This document shows positions 14,977 through 24,020 of a stretch of DNA of 64,000 nucleotides, in pieces (position 1 is the first letter of the stretch; each line of letters begins with the position of its first letter). The position numbers were made by a program, and so were the translations under genes. Under the pieces are notes generated by a model. It was not told the DNA's origin and did not search any database. It saw only the letters and a list, made by a program, of their open reading frames with translations. Source of the DNA: UMGS172 sp045592985 (lineage in GTDB: Bacteria > Bacillota > Clostridia > Oscillospirales > Acutalibacteraceae); assembly GCA_045592985.1 (NCBI GenBank), contig JAZNVU010000046.1, forward strand, positions 62,001 to 126,000. Reading direction: 5' to 3'.

Positions 14977-16137
14977 TTACAATATATCAACCATATTTAT
15001 TGCTTTGATTTTTTGAGATTGTATTGTGTGTATATAAATATTGTAAGTAACAGATACGTTAGAATGACCTAATAATTCAGATACTATTTTTACATCTATT
15101 CCTTTATTTAACATTAAAGTAGCAAATGTGTGTCTGAGAGAGTGCACCCCTAATATAACTTCGTAATTCAAGGCTTTTTGAATACCTCTAAACATCCTAT
15201 TGAAATTAGAGGGAGAAAGATATTTACCAGTTTGAGATGCAAATACAAATTTTTTGTCTCCGTTAATCTCTTTTAATTTTTTAATACATTCCATTGCATT
15301 GTTTGATATTGGTACAATTCTTGTACTACTATCAGTTTTTGTTGAGTCTTGTTTTTTTAAAATGTACTTATCTGTGTCTTGCGACTTTACCTCTACAACA
15401 TTTTTATTAACTGATATTGTTTTATTATCACAATCAATATCTTTCCATTCGAGAGCAATTGCCTCACCTATTCTTAATCCTGTAAAAATCAAAAATGGTA
15501 CAAGTTCTCCAAGTCTATATACATTTAGATTATTAGAACCATGAGTTCGTCGAGACTCTTTAATCAATTCTTTACATTGTTCCTCAGAAAAATATTGAAT
15601 TTCTGAATTTTTTATATTTTTTTGTTTCGGCAAAATGACACCCAATGTTGGATTTTTGTTTACTTGTTCTTGACTAATCGCAAGTTTAAATCTTTGATTC
15701 AACGTGTCAAAAGCTTTTTTAATAGTAGAATACGACAAATTTTCTTTAACCATATCGTTAATCATTTGTTGGATATCGGTAGCAACAATCGAGTTGATTT
15801 GTAATAATCCTATTCTTGGTACAATTTGTTGCTTAATAATATATTCTTTAATCGCATAACTTTTAGGTTTTAATGTGTTAACTAATATATTTTCCAGCCA
15901 GTCAACTAAAAATTCTTCTAATGTCATTTTGGCAATGTTATTAGCACTGTACTTTTCGCCGCTAACAAAATAATCTTTTAATTTTTTCCTTACCTCTTTT
16001 TCAGTATTACCATAAAAGTATTTTTGTTTTCTTTTACCATTAATATCGGTTCCCAGATTAACTCTTCCTTGCCACTTACCATCTTTTCTTTGTGAAATAC
16101 TGCCCGTGCCATATTCTCTTTTGGTTTTGTTTGTCAT
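14977..16137 (-). CDS. Tyrosine-type site-specific integrase
   Basis: Predicted phage integrase of 386 residues. The N-terminus is an Arm-DNA-binding domain (YGTGSISQRKDGKWQGRVNL), followed by a SAM-like core-binding domain (about 68-175) and the catalytic domain. The catalytic set is visible: R222 in TGLRIGEA, HSLRH (H332, R335), LGHSNVS (H358) and the nucleophile Y368 in NIYIH. AGGAG lies about ten bases before the ATG. The gene is notably AT-rich compared with neighbours. It reads toward the lysis genes; no excisionase or repressor is found next to it. Confidence 0.93.
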   Translation of the reverse strand: MTNKTKREYGTGSISQRKDGKWQGRVNLGTDINGKRKQKYFYGNTEKEVRKKLKDYFVSGEKYSANNIAKMTLEEFLVDWLENILVNTLKPKSYAIKEYIIKQQIVPRIGLLQINSIVATDIQQMINDMVKENLSYSTIKKAFDTLNQRFKLAISQEQVNKNPTLGVILPKQKNIKNSEIQYFSEEQCKELIKESRRTHGSNNLNVYRLGELVPFLIFTGLRIGEAIALEWKDIDCDNKTISVNKNVVEVKSQDTDKYILKKQDSTKTDSSTRIVPISNNAMECIKKLKEINGDKKFVFASQTGKYLSPSNFNRMFRGIQKALNYEVILGVHSLRHTFATLMLNKGIDVKIVSELLGHSNVSVTYNIYIHTIQSQKIKAINMVDIL

Positions 16138-16269
16138 GATATTAATTCTCCTATAATTTTATATATGTATTGGCACAAGTCCGTACACACATTATACACA
16201 CATTTATAAAATATGTCAAGAGAAAATAAAGTACCATAAATGATTTGGTTTCACGGCAGGAATTTTGTG

Positions 16270-16325
16270 TTAAAAAGAAAAATCTCTCAAAACCGCATAA
16301 ACACTGGGCTTTGAGAGATTTGTTC
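16270..16325 (-). terminator. Terminator downstream of the tRNA genes
   Basis: AAATCTCTCAAA (16280-16291) pairs perfectly with TTTGAGAGATTT (16310-16321). On the minus strand the stem is followed by TTCTTTTT, ending the tRNA-Gly/tRNA-Arg transcript. Confidence 0.8.
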
Positions 16326-16330
16326 AATGG

Positions 16331-16404
16331 CACGCTGAAAGGGATTCGAACCCCCGACCCTCTGCTTAGAAGGCAGATGCTCTATCCAACTGAGCTATCA
16401 GCGC
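16331..16404 (-). tRNA. tRNA-Arg (anticodon TCT)
   Basis: Minus-strand cloverleaf beginning GCGCTGATAGCTCAGTTGG, with anticodon loop CTTCTAA and T-arm GGGGGTTCGAATCCC. The acceptor stem pairs with a G-U first pair and the discriminator is G, as for tRNA-Arg. CCA is not encoded. It is 58 bases from tRNA-Gly on the same strand. Confidence 0.95.
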
Positions 16405-16462
16405 AAATTCTCATAAAAAACGCCCATAAACCGAAGACTATTGCCAACGGCCGGGCATTTTT

Positions 16463-16536
<74 letters not shown>

Positions 16537-16583
16537 ATCTTGCGACGGTGTTTATAATATCACAAACACCGCCGATAGTCAAG

Positions 16584-18893
16584 TTATTTTTTGAATTTTT
16601 TATAAGAAATTTGAGGTTCGTTTTCACAAGTTACGCTAATTTCTTTGAAATTAACTTCGGGGTTATCGATAAGCAACGAAATAATTTTATCCTCAACGGT
16701 CTTTCTGACAAGTTTTCGAATGTCGCGTGCACCACTCTTAGTTTCGCAGTTATTAGCCATATATTCACACACCGATTCATCATAAGAAAATGCTATATTA
16801 CGTTCGGCAAGCAAGGGTTTCAACTCATTAAGAGTAAGCGCTGCAATCTGTTTCAAGGACTCTTTAGAAAGCGGTGCAAAGCAAATAACGTCATCTACCC
16901 TACCCAAAAACTCCGGTCTTAAGAATTCTCTGAGTGCTTTCATGGCTTTATCCTTCGAAGCCTCAGCCTCGGTACGGCTAAATCCCATAAGAGTGCCGTT
17001 ATAATCACTTCCAGCGTTTGATGTCATTATAACAACAGTATTTTCAAAGTTTACCGTTCTTCCTTGTGAGTCGGTAATTCTGCCATCGTCAAGAATCTGC
17101 AAAAGAATGTTGAGTATATCGTGGTGTGCTTTCTCAATTTCATCAAAAAGAATGACAGAATAAGGCTTTCTGCGAACTTTTTCTGTCAACTGCCCTGCCT
17201 CATCAAAACCAACATATCCGGGAGGCGCACCAATAAGTTTTGATACAGCGTGCTTTTCCATATACTCGGACATATCAAGTCTTATAAGCGAATCCGGAGT
17301 GTTAAATAGTTCTTTGGCAAGTACCTTTACAAGTTCTGTTTTACCCACACCGGTAGGACCGACAAATATGAAGGATGCCGGTTTGCGATGGCTTGAAATC
17401 TGAACACTTGAACGTCTAACACCGAGAACTACTGCCTCTACCGCTTCATCTTGTCCAATGATTTTGGCTTTAATATTATCCTCAAGTTTAGACAATTTTT
17501 CAAGGTCGTTTTGCTTAACTTTAACTGCAGGAATACCCGTCCAAAGTTCTATAACACGTGCCAAATCGTCGTTTGTCACAGTATTATCTTTAGCAAGCGG
17601 TTCGGCTTTTATTTGAAGTTCGCGGTTTTTCTCTATCTCAAATTTAACATTTGCAATTTTCTCATAATCCGGTTCTTCAACTGCTGACTCAAGTTCGGCA
17701 AGTTCGCCTGCCAAACGTTTACCGTCTTTTTGCGCTAGATAATACTCGTCAATAGCCTTATTTCTAAGGCAAGCGCAAGCACAAGCCTCATCAAGCAAAT
17801 CTATAGCTTTATCGGGCAAAAAACGGTCGCTTATATATCTTTCGGAAAGTCTGACAGCCGCACGAACGATATCGTCAGGGATTTTTACGTTATGATAACC
17901 TTCATAATATCCCTTAATACCCGAAAGCATCTTGTATGAATCTTCCAAAGAAGGTTCCTCAACTGTTACTGGCTGGAAACGGCGTTCCAAAGCGGCATCT
18001 TTTTCGATATATTTGCGGTACTCTTTAAACGTAGTAGCACCGATAACCTGTATTTCACCGCGTGACAAAGCAGGCTTTAAAATATTACCTGCACTCATAG
18101 AGCCCTCGGAATCACCTGCGCCAACAAGATTATGCACCTCATCGATAAACAATATGATATTACCTTCAGCTTTAACTTCGTCGATAAGACCTTTAATTCT
18201 ACTTTCAAACTGACCTCTGAACTGAGTACCTGCGACAAGACCTGTTAAGTCTAACAGCATAATTTCTTTATCGAGCAGTTTTGCCGGAGCATCTTTCATA
18301 GCAATTTTTAGAGCAAGACCCTCAGCAATTGCGGTTTTACCAACACCGGGTTCACCAATAAGGCAAGGATTATTCTTAGTTCTGCGAGATAAAATCTGTA
18401 TTGTTCTGTAAAGTTCTGCATCACGACCGACAATAACATCAAGTTGACCGTCTCTGGCTTTTTGAGTCAAATCTGTGCAGAATTGCGAGATAAACTTGCG
18501 CTTTTTCTTTGACTTTTTCTTGTCATCTTTGCCGTCATTTTTCTCCGATTCGGTTGTTTTATCAGCAGGTTCACCTGCTTTATCCATGTTGCCGAAAATT
18601 CCGTTTAAAAACGGAAAAGTTGCGGCTCCTCCTGGAGAAAAAGCATCGTCGTCCATATCGTCGGGCAAATCATCACCTAACGACATCATGCCCATAAGTT
18701 GATTACTCATATCCTCGATATCTTCATCAGATATATTCATATTTTTAAGCATATTGTCGATAGGTTTTATGCCTGATTCTTTGGCACAAACAAGGCAAAG
18801 TCCCTGAGGTTCACCCGTTGTATTTCCGTCACCTGTCATGCCCTGAATAAAGACAACGGCAGGTCTTTTTTTACATCTGTAACAAAGTTTCAT
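16584..18893 (-). CDS. clpE: ClpE-type ATP-dependent Clp protease ATPase
   Basis: AAA+ unfoldase of 769 residues that feeds substrates to ClpP. Instead of the double Clp_N repeat it has an N-terminal zinc finger (C4xxC7, C33xxC36), the mark of ClpE. A linker about 60-135 is rich in Asp/Gly/Lys. AAA domain 1 has GEPGVGKT and LFIDEVHNL; a short coiled middle domain lies about 395-445; AAA domain 2 has GPTGVGKT and LFDEIEKAHH. LMGFS lies where ClpP-docking loops of the (I/L/V)-G-(F/L) type sit. It is last in the ruvC-to-clpE run. No CtsR operator was recognised upstream. Confidence 0.92.
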   Translation of the reverse strand: MKLCYRCKKRPAVVFIQGMTGDGNTTGEPQGLCLVCAKESGIKPIDNMLKNMNISDEDIEDMSNQLMGMMSLGDDLPDDMDDDAFSPGGAATFPFLNGIFGNMDKAGEPADKTTESEKNDGKDDKKKSKKKRKFISQFCTDLTQKARDGQLDVIVGRDAELYRTIQILSRRTKNNPCLIGEPGVGKTAIAEGLALKIAMKDAPAKLLDKEIMLLDLTGLVAGTQFRGQFESRIKGLIDEVKAEGNIILFIDEVHNLVGAGDSEGSMSAGNILKPALSRGEIQVIGATTFKEYRKYIEKDAALERRFQPVTVEEPSLEDSYKMLSGIKGYYEGYHNVKIPDDIVRAAVRLSERYISDRFLPDKAIDLLDEACACACLRNKAIDEYYLAQKDGKRLAGELAELESAVEEPDYEKIANVKFEIEKNRELQIKAEPLAKDNTVTNDDLARVIELWTGIPAVKVKQNDLEKLSKLEDNIKAKIIGQDEAVEAVVLGVRRSSVQISSHRKPASFIFVGPTGVGKTELVKVLAKELFNTPDSLIRLDMSEYMEKHAVSKLIGAPPGYVGFDEAGQLTEKVRRKPYSVILFDEIEKAHHDILNILLQILDDGRITDSQGRTVNFENTVVIMTSNAGSDYNGTLMGFSRTEAEASKDKAMKALREFLRPEFLGRVDDVICFAPLSKESLKQIAALTLNELKPLLAERNIAFSYDESVCEYMANNCETKSGARDIRKLVRKTVEDKIISLLIDNPEVNFKEISVTCENEPQISYKKFKK

Positions 18894-18925
18894 TTAAGGT
18901 CTCCGTTCTAAAAATAGAAATAATA

Positions 18926-19372
18926 TTAAAGTATTTTGCCAAATAAAATAACCAAATATCGGCAAATATACGAACCGTCAAAAATAGTGTCAGACAAACT
19001 TTTGTCGGTTAAATCTAAGAAAATAAGCAAACTGTAGCACAAAAACGTAGTTAAGATAAGTCCGTTTAAAAGTCCAAATATTGAACCGCCTAATGCGTTT
19101 ACAGTTTTTATTATTGGTATCTTTTTAATAAACGAAAGTGAAAATCCCAAAACTGAAAATGTGATTTTTAGTACAAAAAACATCACTATAAACATCACAA
19201 TTCCTGTATATATACCGCTTTTACTAAACGCTAATGAAATGACACCGGCAAGCGGAATACAAAGAAAGGAAGAAGCAAAACTTAATATACTGCCAACAAG
19301 CCCTCTTTTATACCCTAAAAAGATAAACAAAAACACAAACAATAATGTAAAAATATCAACCAATGCAACCAT
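18926..19372 (-). CDS. CvpA family membrane protein
   Basis: A 148-residue integral membrane protein with about four segments, starting VDIFTLLFVFLFIFLGYKRG followed by GLVGSILSFASSF, the typical CvpA opening. The glycine-containing segment VNALGGSIFGLLNGLIL is also typical. In proteobacteria CvpA supports colicin V secretion and envelope homeostasis; in Clostridia its role is not known. It sits 18 bases after the DUF5711 gene and 32 before clpE. Confidence 0.85.
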   Translation of the reverse strand: MVALVDIFTLLFVFLFIFLGYKRGLVGSILSFASSFLCIPLAGVISLAFSKSGIYTGIVMFIVMFFVLKITFSVLGFSLSFIKKIPIIKTVNALGGSIFGLLNGLILTTFLCYSLLIFLDLTDKSLSDTIFDGSYICRYLVILFGKIL

Positions 19373-19390
19373 AAATAAACCCTCAAAATA

Positions 19391-20698
19391 TTAGTCTTCG
19401 GATAGTAGCAGTTTAAGTTGAGTATTATCGGTAACAGTTACCTTTCCATCGGCAGTAAAAGTTACAAACAAAGGTTTTGTATCCGATTTATAAGTGTTTA
19501 ACGCCGTACCGTCTAAATCATATACATAAACAGTATCAGATGACAAAACGGCAATTTTTTCACCATTTACAGCAATATCGGAAATTGGTGCAGAAAACTC
19601 AAATTCACTATACTTACTACCATCTTCTCCGATAATTACTATGCTGTTATCGTGTTCATTATCCTCTCTTCCAAATGCATACACACAATTTTTTGTAATA
19701 TCAGTGTTATAACATCTTACAACACCGCTTATTTCATGTTCACGATATCCGCCTTCCCAATCAACTGTATAAGCGGCATCTACACCAGTTAATAAGAAAT
19801 ACTTTTCATTAACCGAAGTAATACTTGAAACAAAAGTATTAATCTCGGCTTTCCAAACGGGAGTTGCACTGTCATACTCCAAAATATACACCTTAGAAAC
19901 AAAAGAACCTGACAAAGCATCTACAAGGCACAAAGCAATAGAATCACCGTCATTAGAAACTGCAACATCAACAATATAATTATCAGCAGAATTCCAAGTA
20001 TATACCTGTTCGTTGTTTTTATTAAAAACAGATACAGTGTTATTGTGCGTATCGGAAGATGTTACAACTGCAAAAGTACCGTCACGTCCAATATCGGCAC
20101 AGTATATATTTTTTTCAAACGTACGTTCATAAAGTTCATTTGAATAGTTATATACTTTTACCGAATATCTGTCACGGTCAAACAGTAAAAACCTTGCTTC
20201 AGACACTTTAAGTTCGGGTTCAAACATACCGTGTGAAGCTGCATTAATCAATTTACCGTCTTTATTATATACCTCAAAATACGTATTGTTAAGTATTAAA
20301 GAGACTTCACAGTTACTAATCAGTTCATTCGGGTTCTGGGCATAAATATTAATTGGATATTCACCCTTACCAGATGCAGCATAGTCATTCTGCAACTTTT
20401 CAACAAGTCCGGTAGGAGTAAGATAATTAATAACCAGAATCGTGATAATTAAAGCAACAATTAAAGAATAAACAACAATTCTGATAATAAGTTTCTTCTT
20501 GCGACTTCCTTTTACCAATTCAAGGTTAGATTTACTGGTTTTATTGTCACTATTGTCTCCTTTAAACGAATCAAGAACTAATTTTTTGAAGTTTTTAAAA
20601 TGATGTTTAAAACTGCCGCGCTTTTTCTTTTCTTTTTGAGGTTTAACGGGCTTTTCTTTATTTATTTTAATATTTCTCTTTTGCCTGTTTTCGGACAT
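19391..20698 (-). CDS. DUF5711 family membrane-anchored beta-propeller protein
   Basis: A 435-residue protein. The first ~70 residues are very basic (KINKEKPVKPQKEKKKRGSF) and cytoplasmic. One membrane anchor lies at about 72-92 (LIIRIVVYSLIVALIITILV). The rest is outside, made of repeated four-strand units (DIGRDGTFAVVTSSDTHNNT, DVAVSNDGDSIALCLVDALS, DIAVNGEKIAVLSSDTVYVY), as in WD40/PQQ-like propellers. It fits DUF5711, whose function is unknown. The ATG directly follows the truA stop with no gap, so the two are co-translated. Confidence 0.8.
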   Translation of the reverse strand: MSENRQKRNIKINKEKPVKPQKEKKKRGSFKHHFKNFKKLVLDSFKGDNSDNKTSKSNLELVKGSRKKKLIIRIVVYSLIVALIITILVINYLTPTGLVEKLQNDYAASGKGEYPINIYAQNPNELISNCEVSLILNNTYFEVYNKDGKLINAASHGMFEPELKVSEARFLLFDRDRYSVKVYNYSNELYERTFEKNIYCADIGRDGTFAVVTSSDTHNNTVSVFNKNNEQVYTWNSADNYIVDVAVSNDGDSIALCLVDALSGSFVSKVYILEYDSATPVWKAEINTFVSSITSVNEKYFLLTGVDAAYTVDWEGGYREHEISGVVRCYNTDITKNCVYAFGREDNEHDNSIVIIGEDGSKYSEFEFSAPISDIAVNGEKIAVLSSDTVYVYDLDGTALNTYKSDTKPLFVTFTADGKVTVTDNTQLKLLLSED

Positions 20699-21469
20699 TT
20701 ACTGCTCACCTCTTTCACAACAAAACACATTGATATCATAATGTACTTTATCAAGAAACAGACCATTCGGTTTAGCCGTTGGTCCAGCAAGATTTCTATC
20801 TTTTGACGCTATTATTGAGGGTAGATTATCCGGGTCGATTTTGCCGTAAGAAACTTCAAGCAAAGTACCCACAATAATCCTCACCATGTTATACAAAAAA
20901 CCGTCGGCAGTAATACTTATTATAACATCGTCGCCCTGCCTTGTGACCGAACAGTCAGAAACTGTCCTTACGGTATCGGTTACCGATGAACCAACCGAGC
21001 AAAATCCGACAAAATCATGTGTTCCGACAAACGCCTTAGCGGCAGTATTAAGCACATCTTCATCAATTCTTTTACTGATATTAAGACGGTATTTGTAATT
21101 AAACGGGTCAGAAATATTTGAGTTTTTGATGTAATACTTATAAGTTTTACCTTTGGAAGAATATCTGGCATGAAAGTCATCTGGCACAAACACACAAGAT
21201 AAAGCCGCTATTTCGTTTGGTAATTTTGAATTAACTGCACGCACAAGTTGTTCGCAAGGAATACCACTCTCGGTATCAAAATGAAGGCAATACATATTGG
21301 CGTGCACGCCTGCATCGGTGCGACTGCAACCTGTAATTCCTTTTAAATCGGGTAAAATCTCATTTAATGCCATTTGAACGGTAGATTGAACCGAAACACC
21401 GTTAGGTTGAACCTGCCAACCGCAAAATACAGAACCGTCATATTTAATTGTAAGTAATCTGCGTGGCAT
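20699..21469 (-). CDS. truA: tRNA pseudouridine(38-40) synthase
   Basis: Converts U38-U40 of tRNA anticodon arms to pseudouridine. The 256-residue protein shows TIKYDGSVFCGWQVQPNG near the N-terminus, the catalytic aspartate in GCSRTDAGVHA and the C-terminal FLYNMVRIIVGTLLEVSYGK. ATG 21469 is chosen because GAGGTGA lies just upstream. It is in the usual Firmicutes position after the ECF transporter genes. Confidence 0.95.
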   Translation of the reverse strand: MPRRLLTIKYDGSVFCGWQVQPNGVSVQSTVQMALNEILPDLKGITGCSRTDAGVHANMYCLHFDTESGIPCEQLVRAVNSKLPNEIAALSCVFVPDDFHARYSSKGKTYKYYIKNSNISDPFNYKYRLNISKRIDEDVLNTAAKAFVGTHDFVGFCSVGSSVTDTVRTVSDCSVTRQGDDVIISITADGFLYNMVRIIVGTLLEVSYGKIDPDNLPSIIASKDRNLAGPTAKPNGLFLDKVHYDINVFCCERGEQ

Positions 21470-21484
21470 AGAGTTCACCTCGGT

Positions 21485-22294
21485 TTAAAAATAAATGTTT
21501 AAAACTATCAAAGCACCAAGCAATACAGCAAAAATAATAAATGCTATAATATCAGATGATGAATATTTCATTTGACGGAATTTTGTTCTACCCTCACCGC
21601 CGTTATAACAGCGACATTCCATCGCCTCGGCAAGTTCATAAGCACGTCTTACCGAAGAAATAAGCAAAGGAATAAGAATAGGAAGCAAAGCCTTGATTCT
21701 TCTTATTAAACTTCCGCTTTCAAGGTCAGCTCCCCTTGCCTTTTGCGCGTTCATAATCTTGCCTGTTTCCTCAATGAGGGTAGGAATAAAACGCAGAGCA
21801 ATAGTCATGGTCATAGCCATTGTATGAACAGCATTTTTAAGACCGATTAGTGACAAAGGCTTCAAAAGGCTTTCTATAGCACCGGTTAGTGATGTTGGAG
21901 AAGTGGAGTAACTAAGCACAGCACTTGCTAAAATCAGCAAGATTATTCTTACAGCCATAAATATTGCACGTGAAATACCACCTGCAGTAATGGTTATTAT
22001 CCAAAACTTAAACAACACGTTGCCATCAGCAGTGTAGAACATATTAAGTACTGCAGTGAGAATAATAATAGGCAATACGGTTTTAATGTTCTTTAAATAC
22101 ATCTTTAGAGGTATCTTCGAAAGAAAAATTACAGCAATTAAAGAAACCGTTAAAAGACCTAAGGTAACAAAATTACCGGCAACAAAAATGAAAACAATGT
22201 AGGCAATAAGCAACAAAAGTTTTGTTCTGGGGTCAAGTTTATGCACCGTTGAATTGGTATCAATAAACTGGCCAAAAGTGATATCGTTAAGCAT
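21485..22294 (-). CDS. ecfT: Energy-coupling factor transporter transmembrane protein
   Basis: Membrane scaffold of the ECF vitamin/cofactor transporter, 269 residues, with about five to six segments. The cytoplasmic coupling helices carry the signatures ARGADLESGS and, later, SSVRRAYELAEAMECRCY, which dock the two ATPases. AAAGGAGGTG fixes the start at ATG 22294 rather than the GTG at 22303, which falls inside that ribosome site. It overlaps the ecfA2 end by eight bases. No substrate-specific S component is in the window, as expected for group II ECF systems. Confidence 0.93.
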   Translation of the reverse strand: MLNDITFGQFIDTNSTVHKLDPRTKLLLLIAYIVFIFVAGNFVTLGLLTVSLIAVIFLSKIPLKMYLKNIKTVLPIIILTAVLNMFYTADGNVLFKFWIITITAGGISRAIFMAVRIILLILASAVLSYSTSPTSLTGAIESLLKPLSLIGLKNAVHTMAMTMTIALRFIPTLIEETGKIMNAQKARGADLESGSLIRRIKALLPILIPLLISSVRRAYELAEAMECRCYNGGEGRTKFRQMKYSSSDIIAFIIFAVLLGALIVLNIYF

Positions 22295-23150
22295 TTTTTG
22301 CACCTCCTTTAAGATTTAGGAGTGCATTTTTCATATCCTCAACAGTAAAAATGTTTTTAGGCACATTAACACCGCTATTATTAAGTTTAATGGCAATTTT
22401 GGTGATTTCGGGTATATCAAGCCCTATATCTACAAGTTCCTCAGCGTTTGAAAATACATTTTTAACCGTATCAAAAGCGTGGACTTCACCTTTATTCATT
22501 ACAAGTAATTTATCGGCAGTTTTAGCCATGTCTTCCATGCTGTGAGAAACAATAATAACAGCCGCATTGTTCTCGTCGCGATAGGCTTTTATACGGGACA
22601 AAATCAAATCTCTACCTTGAGGGTCAAGACCTGCGGTAGGCTCGTCAAGAATAAGCACATCAGGTTTCATAGCGATAACACCTGCTATTGCAACCCTGCG
22701 TTTTTCACCGCCTGAAAGGTCAAACGGTGATTTTTGCAATAACTCGTCCTTTAATCCAACAAGTTCAGCGGCATATTTTACCCTTATCTTTATCTCATCT
22801 TCACTAAGTCCCATATTGGTAGGACCAAAGGCAATATCCTTTTGGGCAGTTTCTTCAAAAAGTTGGTACTCGGGGTACTGAAAAACAAGACCAACCTTAA
22901 ATCTGACCTCGGATATATTTTTATACTCGGTCCAAATATTTTTGCCATCAAGCAAAATATCACCGCTTTCAGGTTTTATAAGTCCGTTAAGTTGCTGAAC
23001 AACGGTAGATTTACCCGAACCGGTATGACCAATGACACCGATAATCTCACCGCGTTCAACCGTGAAAGACACGTCGTTTACAGCATGTGCAACAAACGGT
23101 GTACCGAGACCGTAGGTATAGCAAAGATTTTTAACTTCAATTAACGACAA
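22287..23150 (-). CDS. ecfA2: ECF transporter ATPase A2
   Basis: One of the two ATPases that drive vitamin uptake by the shared ECF module. The 287 residues include Walker A GHTGSGKS, Q-loop FQYPEYQLFE, signature LSGGEKRR and Walker B VLILDEPTAG, then the H-loop VSHSMEDM. FQYPEYQLFEETAQKDIAFG identifies the A2 subtype. It lies between ecfA1 (24-base gap) and ecfT (overlap), the standard order. Confidence 0.95.
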   Translation of the reverse strand: MSLIEVKNLCYTYGLGTPFVAHAVNDVSFTVERGEIIGVIGHTGSGKSTVVQQLNGLIKPESGDILLDGKNIWTEYKNISEVRFKVGLVFQYPEYQLFEETAQKDIAFGPTNMGLSEDEIKIRVKYAAELVGLKDELLQKSPFDLSGGEKRRVAIAGVIAMKPDVLILDEPTAGLDPQGRDLILSRIKAYRDENNAAVIIVSHSMEDMAKTADKLLVMNKGEVHAFDTVKNVFSNAEELVDIGLDIPEITKIAIKLNNSGVNVPKNIFTVEDMKNALLNLKGGAKNA

Positions 23151-23174
23151 ATGGATTTCCTCCTAAAACAGCAC

Positions 23175-24020
23175 TTAATTACCTTTAAGCGCTTCGGTCA
23201 CGGCCTCTACACATTCATCAACAAAGAGAACGTCTTTTTTAAGGTCCATGCCGCATTTTTTAAGTTCAAAAGCGAGTTCTGTAGGCTGTGGAACATCAAG
23301 TCCGGCCTTTTTTAGCACATCTATTTCAGAAAATACGCTTCTTGGCGTACCGTCAAGAACTACATTACCTTTATCCATTACCACAACTCGGTCGGCAAGC
23401 GCTGCTTCGTTCATGTAATGGGTTATGAGAATAACTGTAATATTTTTTTCATTGCGAAGTTTTAAAATCGCGTCCATAACTTCTTTTCTGCCTCTTGGGT
23501 CAAGCATGGCAGTAGGTTCATCAAAAACTATGCATTTTGGCTGCATTGCAATTATGCCTGCAATAGCAACTCTCTGTTTTTGTCCGCCCGAAAGGTTATG
23601 CGGTGCACTTTTTTTATACTCGGTCATTCCAACCGACTCTAAAGCGTCTTCTACCCTTTTTACCATTTCGTCATGCGCAACACCTAAATTTTCAAGACCG
23701 AAAGCAACATCTTCGTCTACAACGGTTGCTACAAGTTGGTTATCGGGGTTTTGAAAAACCATTCCAACTGTGCGTTTTACGGCAATATCATTGCTCTCAT
23801 CCGACGTCAAAAGTCCATCAACCGTAACTGTACCTTTTTGCGGTACAAGTAGACCGTTTAGCAACTTTGCAAGCGTTGATTTACCCGACCCGTTATGACC
23901 TAAAACAGCAGTAAACTCACCCTTTTTAAATGTGAGCGAAAAGCCGTCAAGTACGTCAAACGAGCCCTCGTCGTTCTCGTATTCAAATGTAATATTATCA
24001 ACATTTATAAGTTCGTTCAT
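23175..24020 (-). CDS. ecfA1: ECF transporter ATPase A1
   Basis: Partner ATPase of EcfA2, 281 residues. Visible motifs are Walker A GHNGSGKS, Q-loop FQNPDNQLVATVVDEDVAFG (typical of A1), signature LSGGQKQR, Walker B CIVFDEPTAML and the H-loop ITHYMNEA. The ATG at 24020 overlaps the stop of the preceding methyltransferase gene (ATGA), so translation is probably coupled; the TTG at 24032 is less likely. Confidence 0.94.
   Translation of the reverse strand: MNELINVDNITFEYENDEGSFDVLDGFSLTFKKGEFTAVLGHNGSGKSTLAKLLNGLLVPQKGTVTVDGLLTSDESNDIAVKRTVGMVFQNPDNQLVATVVDEDVAFGLENLGVAHDEMVKRVEDALESVGMTEYKKSAPHNLSGGQKQRVAIAGIIAMQPKCIVFDEPTAMLDPRGRKEVMDAILKLRNEKNITVILITHYMNEAALADRVVVMDKGNVVLDGTPRSVFSEIDVLKKAGLDVPQPTELAFELKKCGMDLKKDVLFVDECVEAVTEALKGN

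Larger units (their letters stand above)
10534..16137. mobile_element. Prophage remnant: tail tip, lysis cassette and integrase
   Basis: Six plus-strand phage-type genes (tail/baseplate protein, two accessory proteins, a small membrane protein, endolysin, holin) face a minus-strand tyrosine integrase across a shared terminator. No terminase, portal, capsid, tail-tube, replication or repressor gene is present, so the element is a deleted prophage or a domesticated part of one. Limits given are those of the outermost recognisable genes. I found no duplicated attachment site. The nearby tRNA-Arg and its terminator look intact. Confidence 0.75.

Noticed and set aside
16331..16404. tRNA-Arg as phage attachment site
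   Set aside because: The tRNA and its own terminator are intact between it and the integrase, and no copy of the tRNA 3' end was found near 9.7-10.5 kb.
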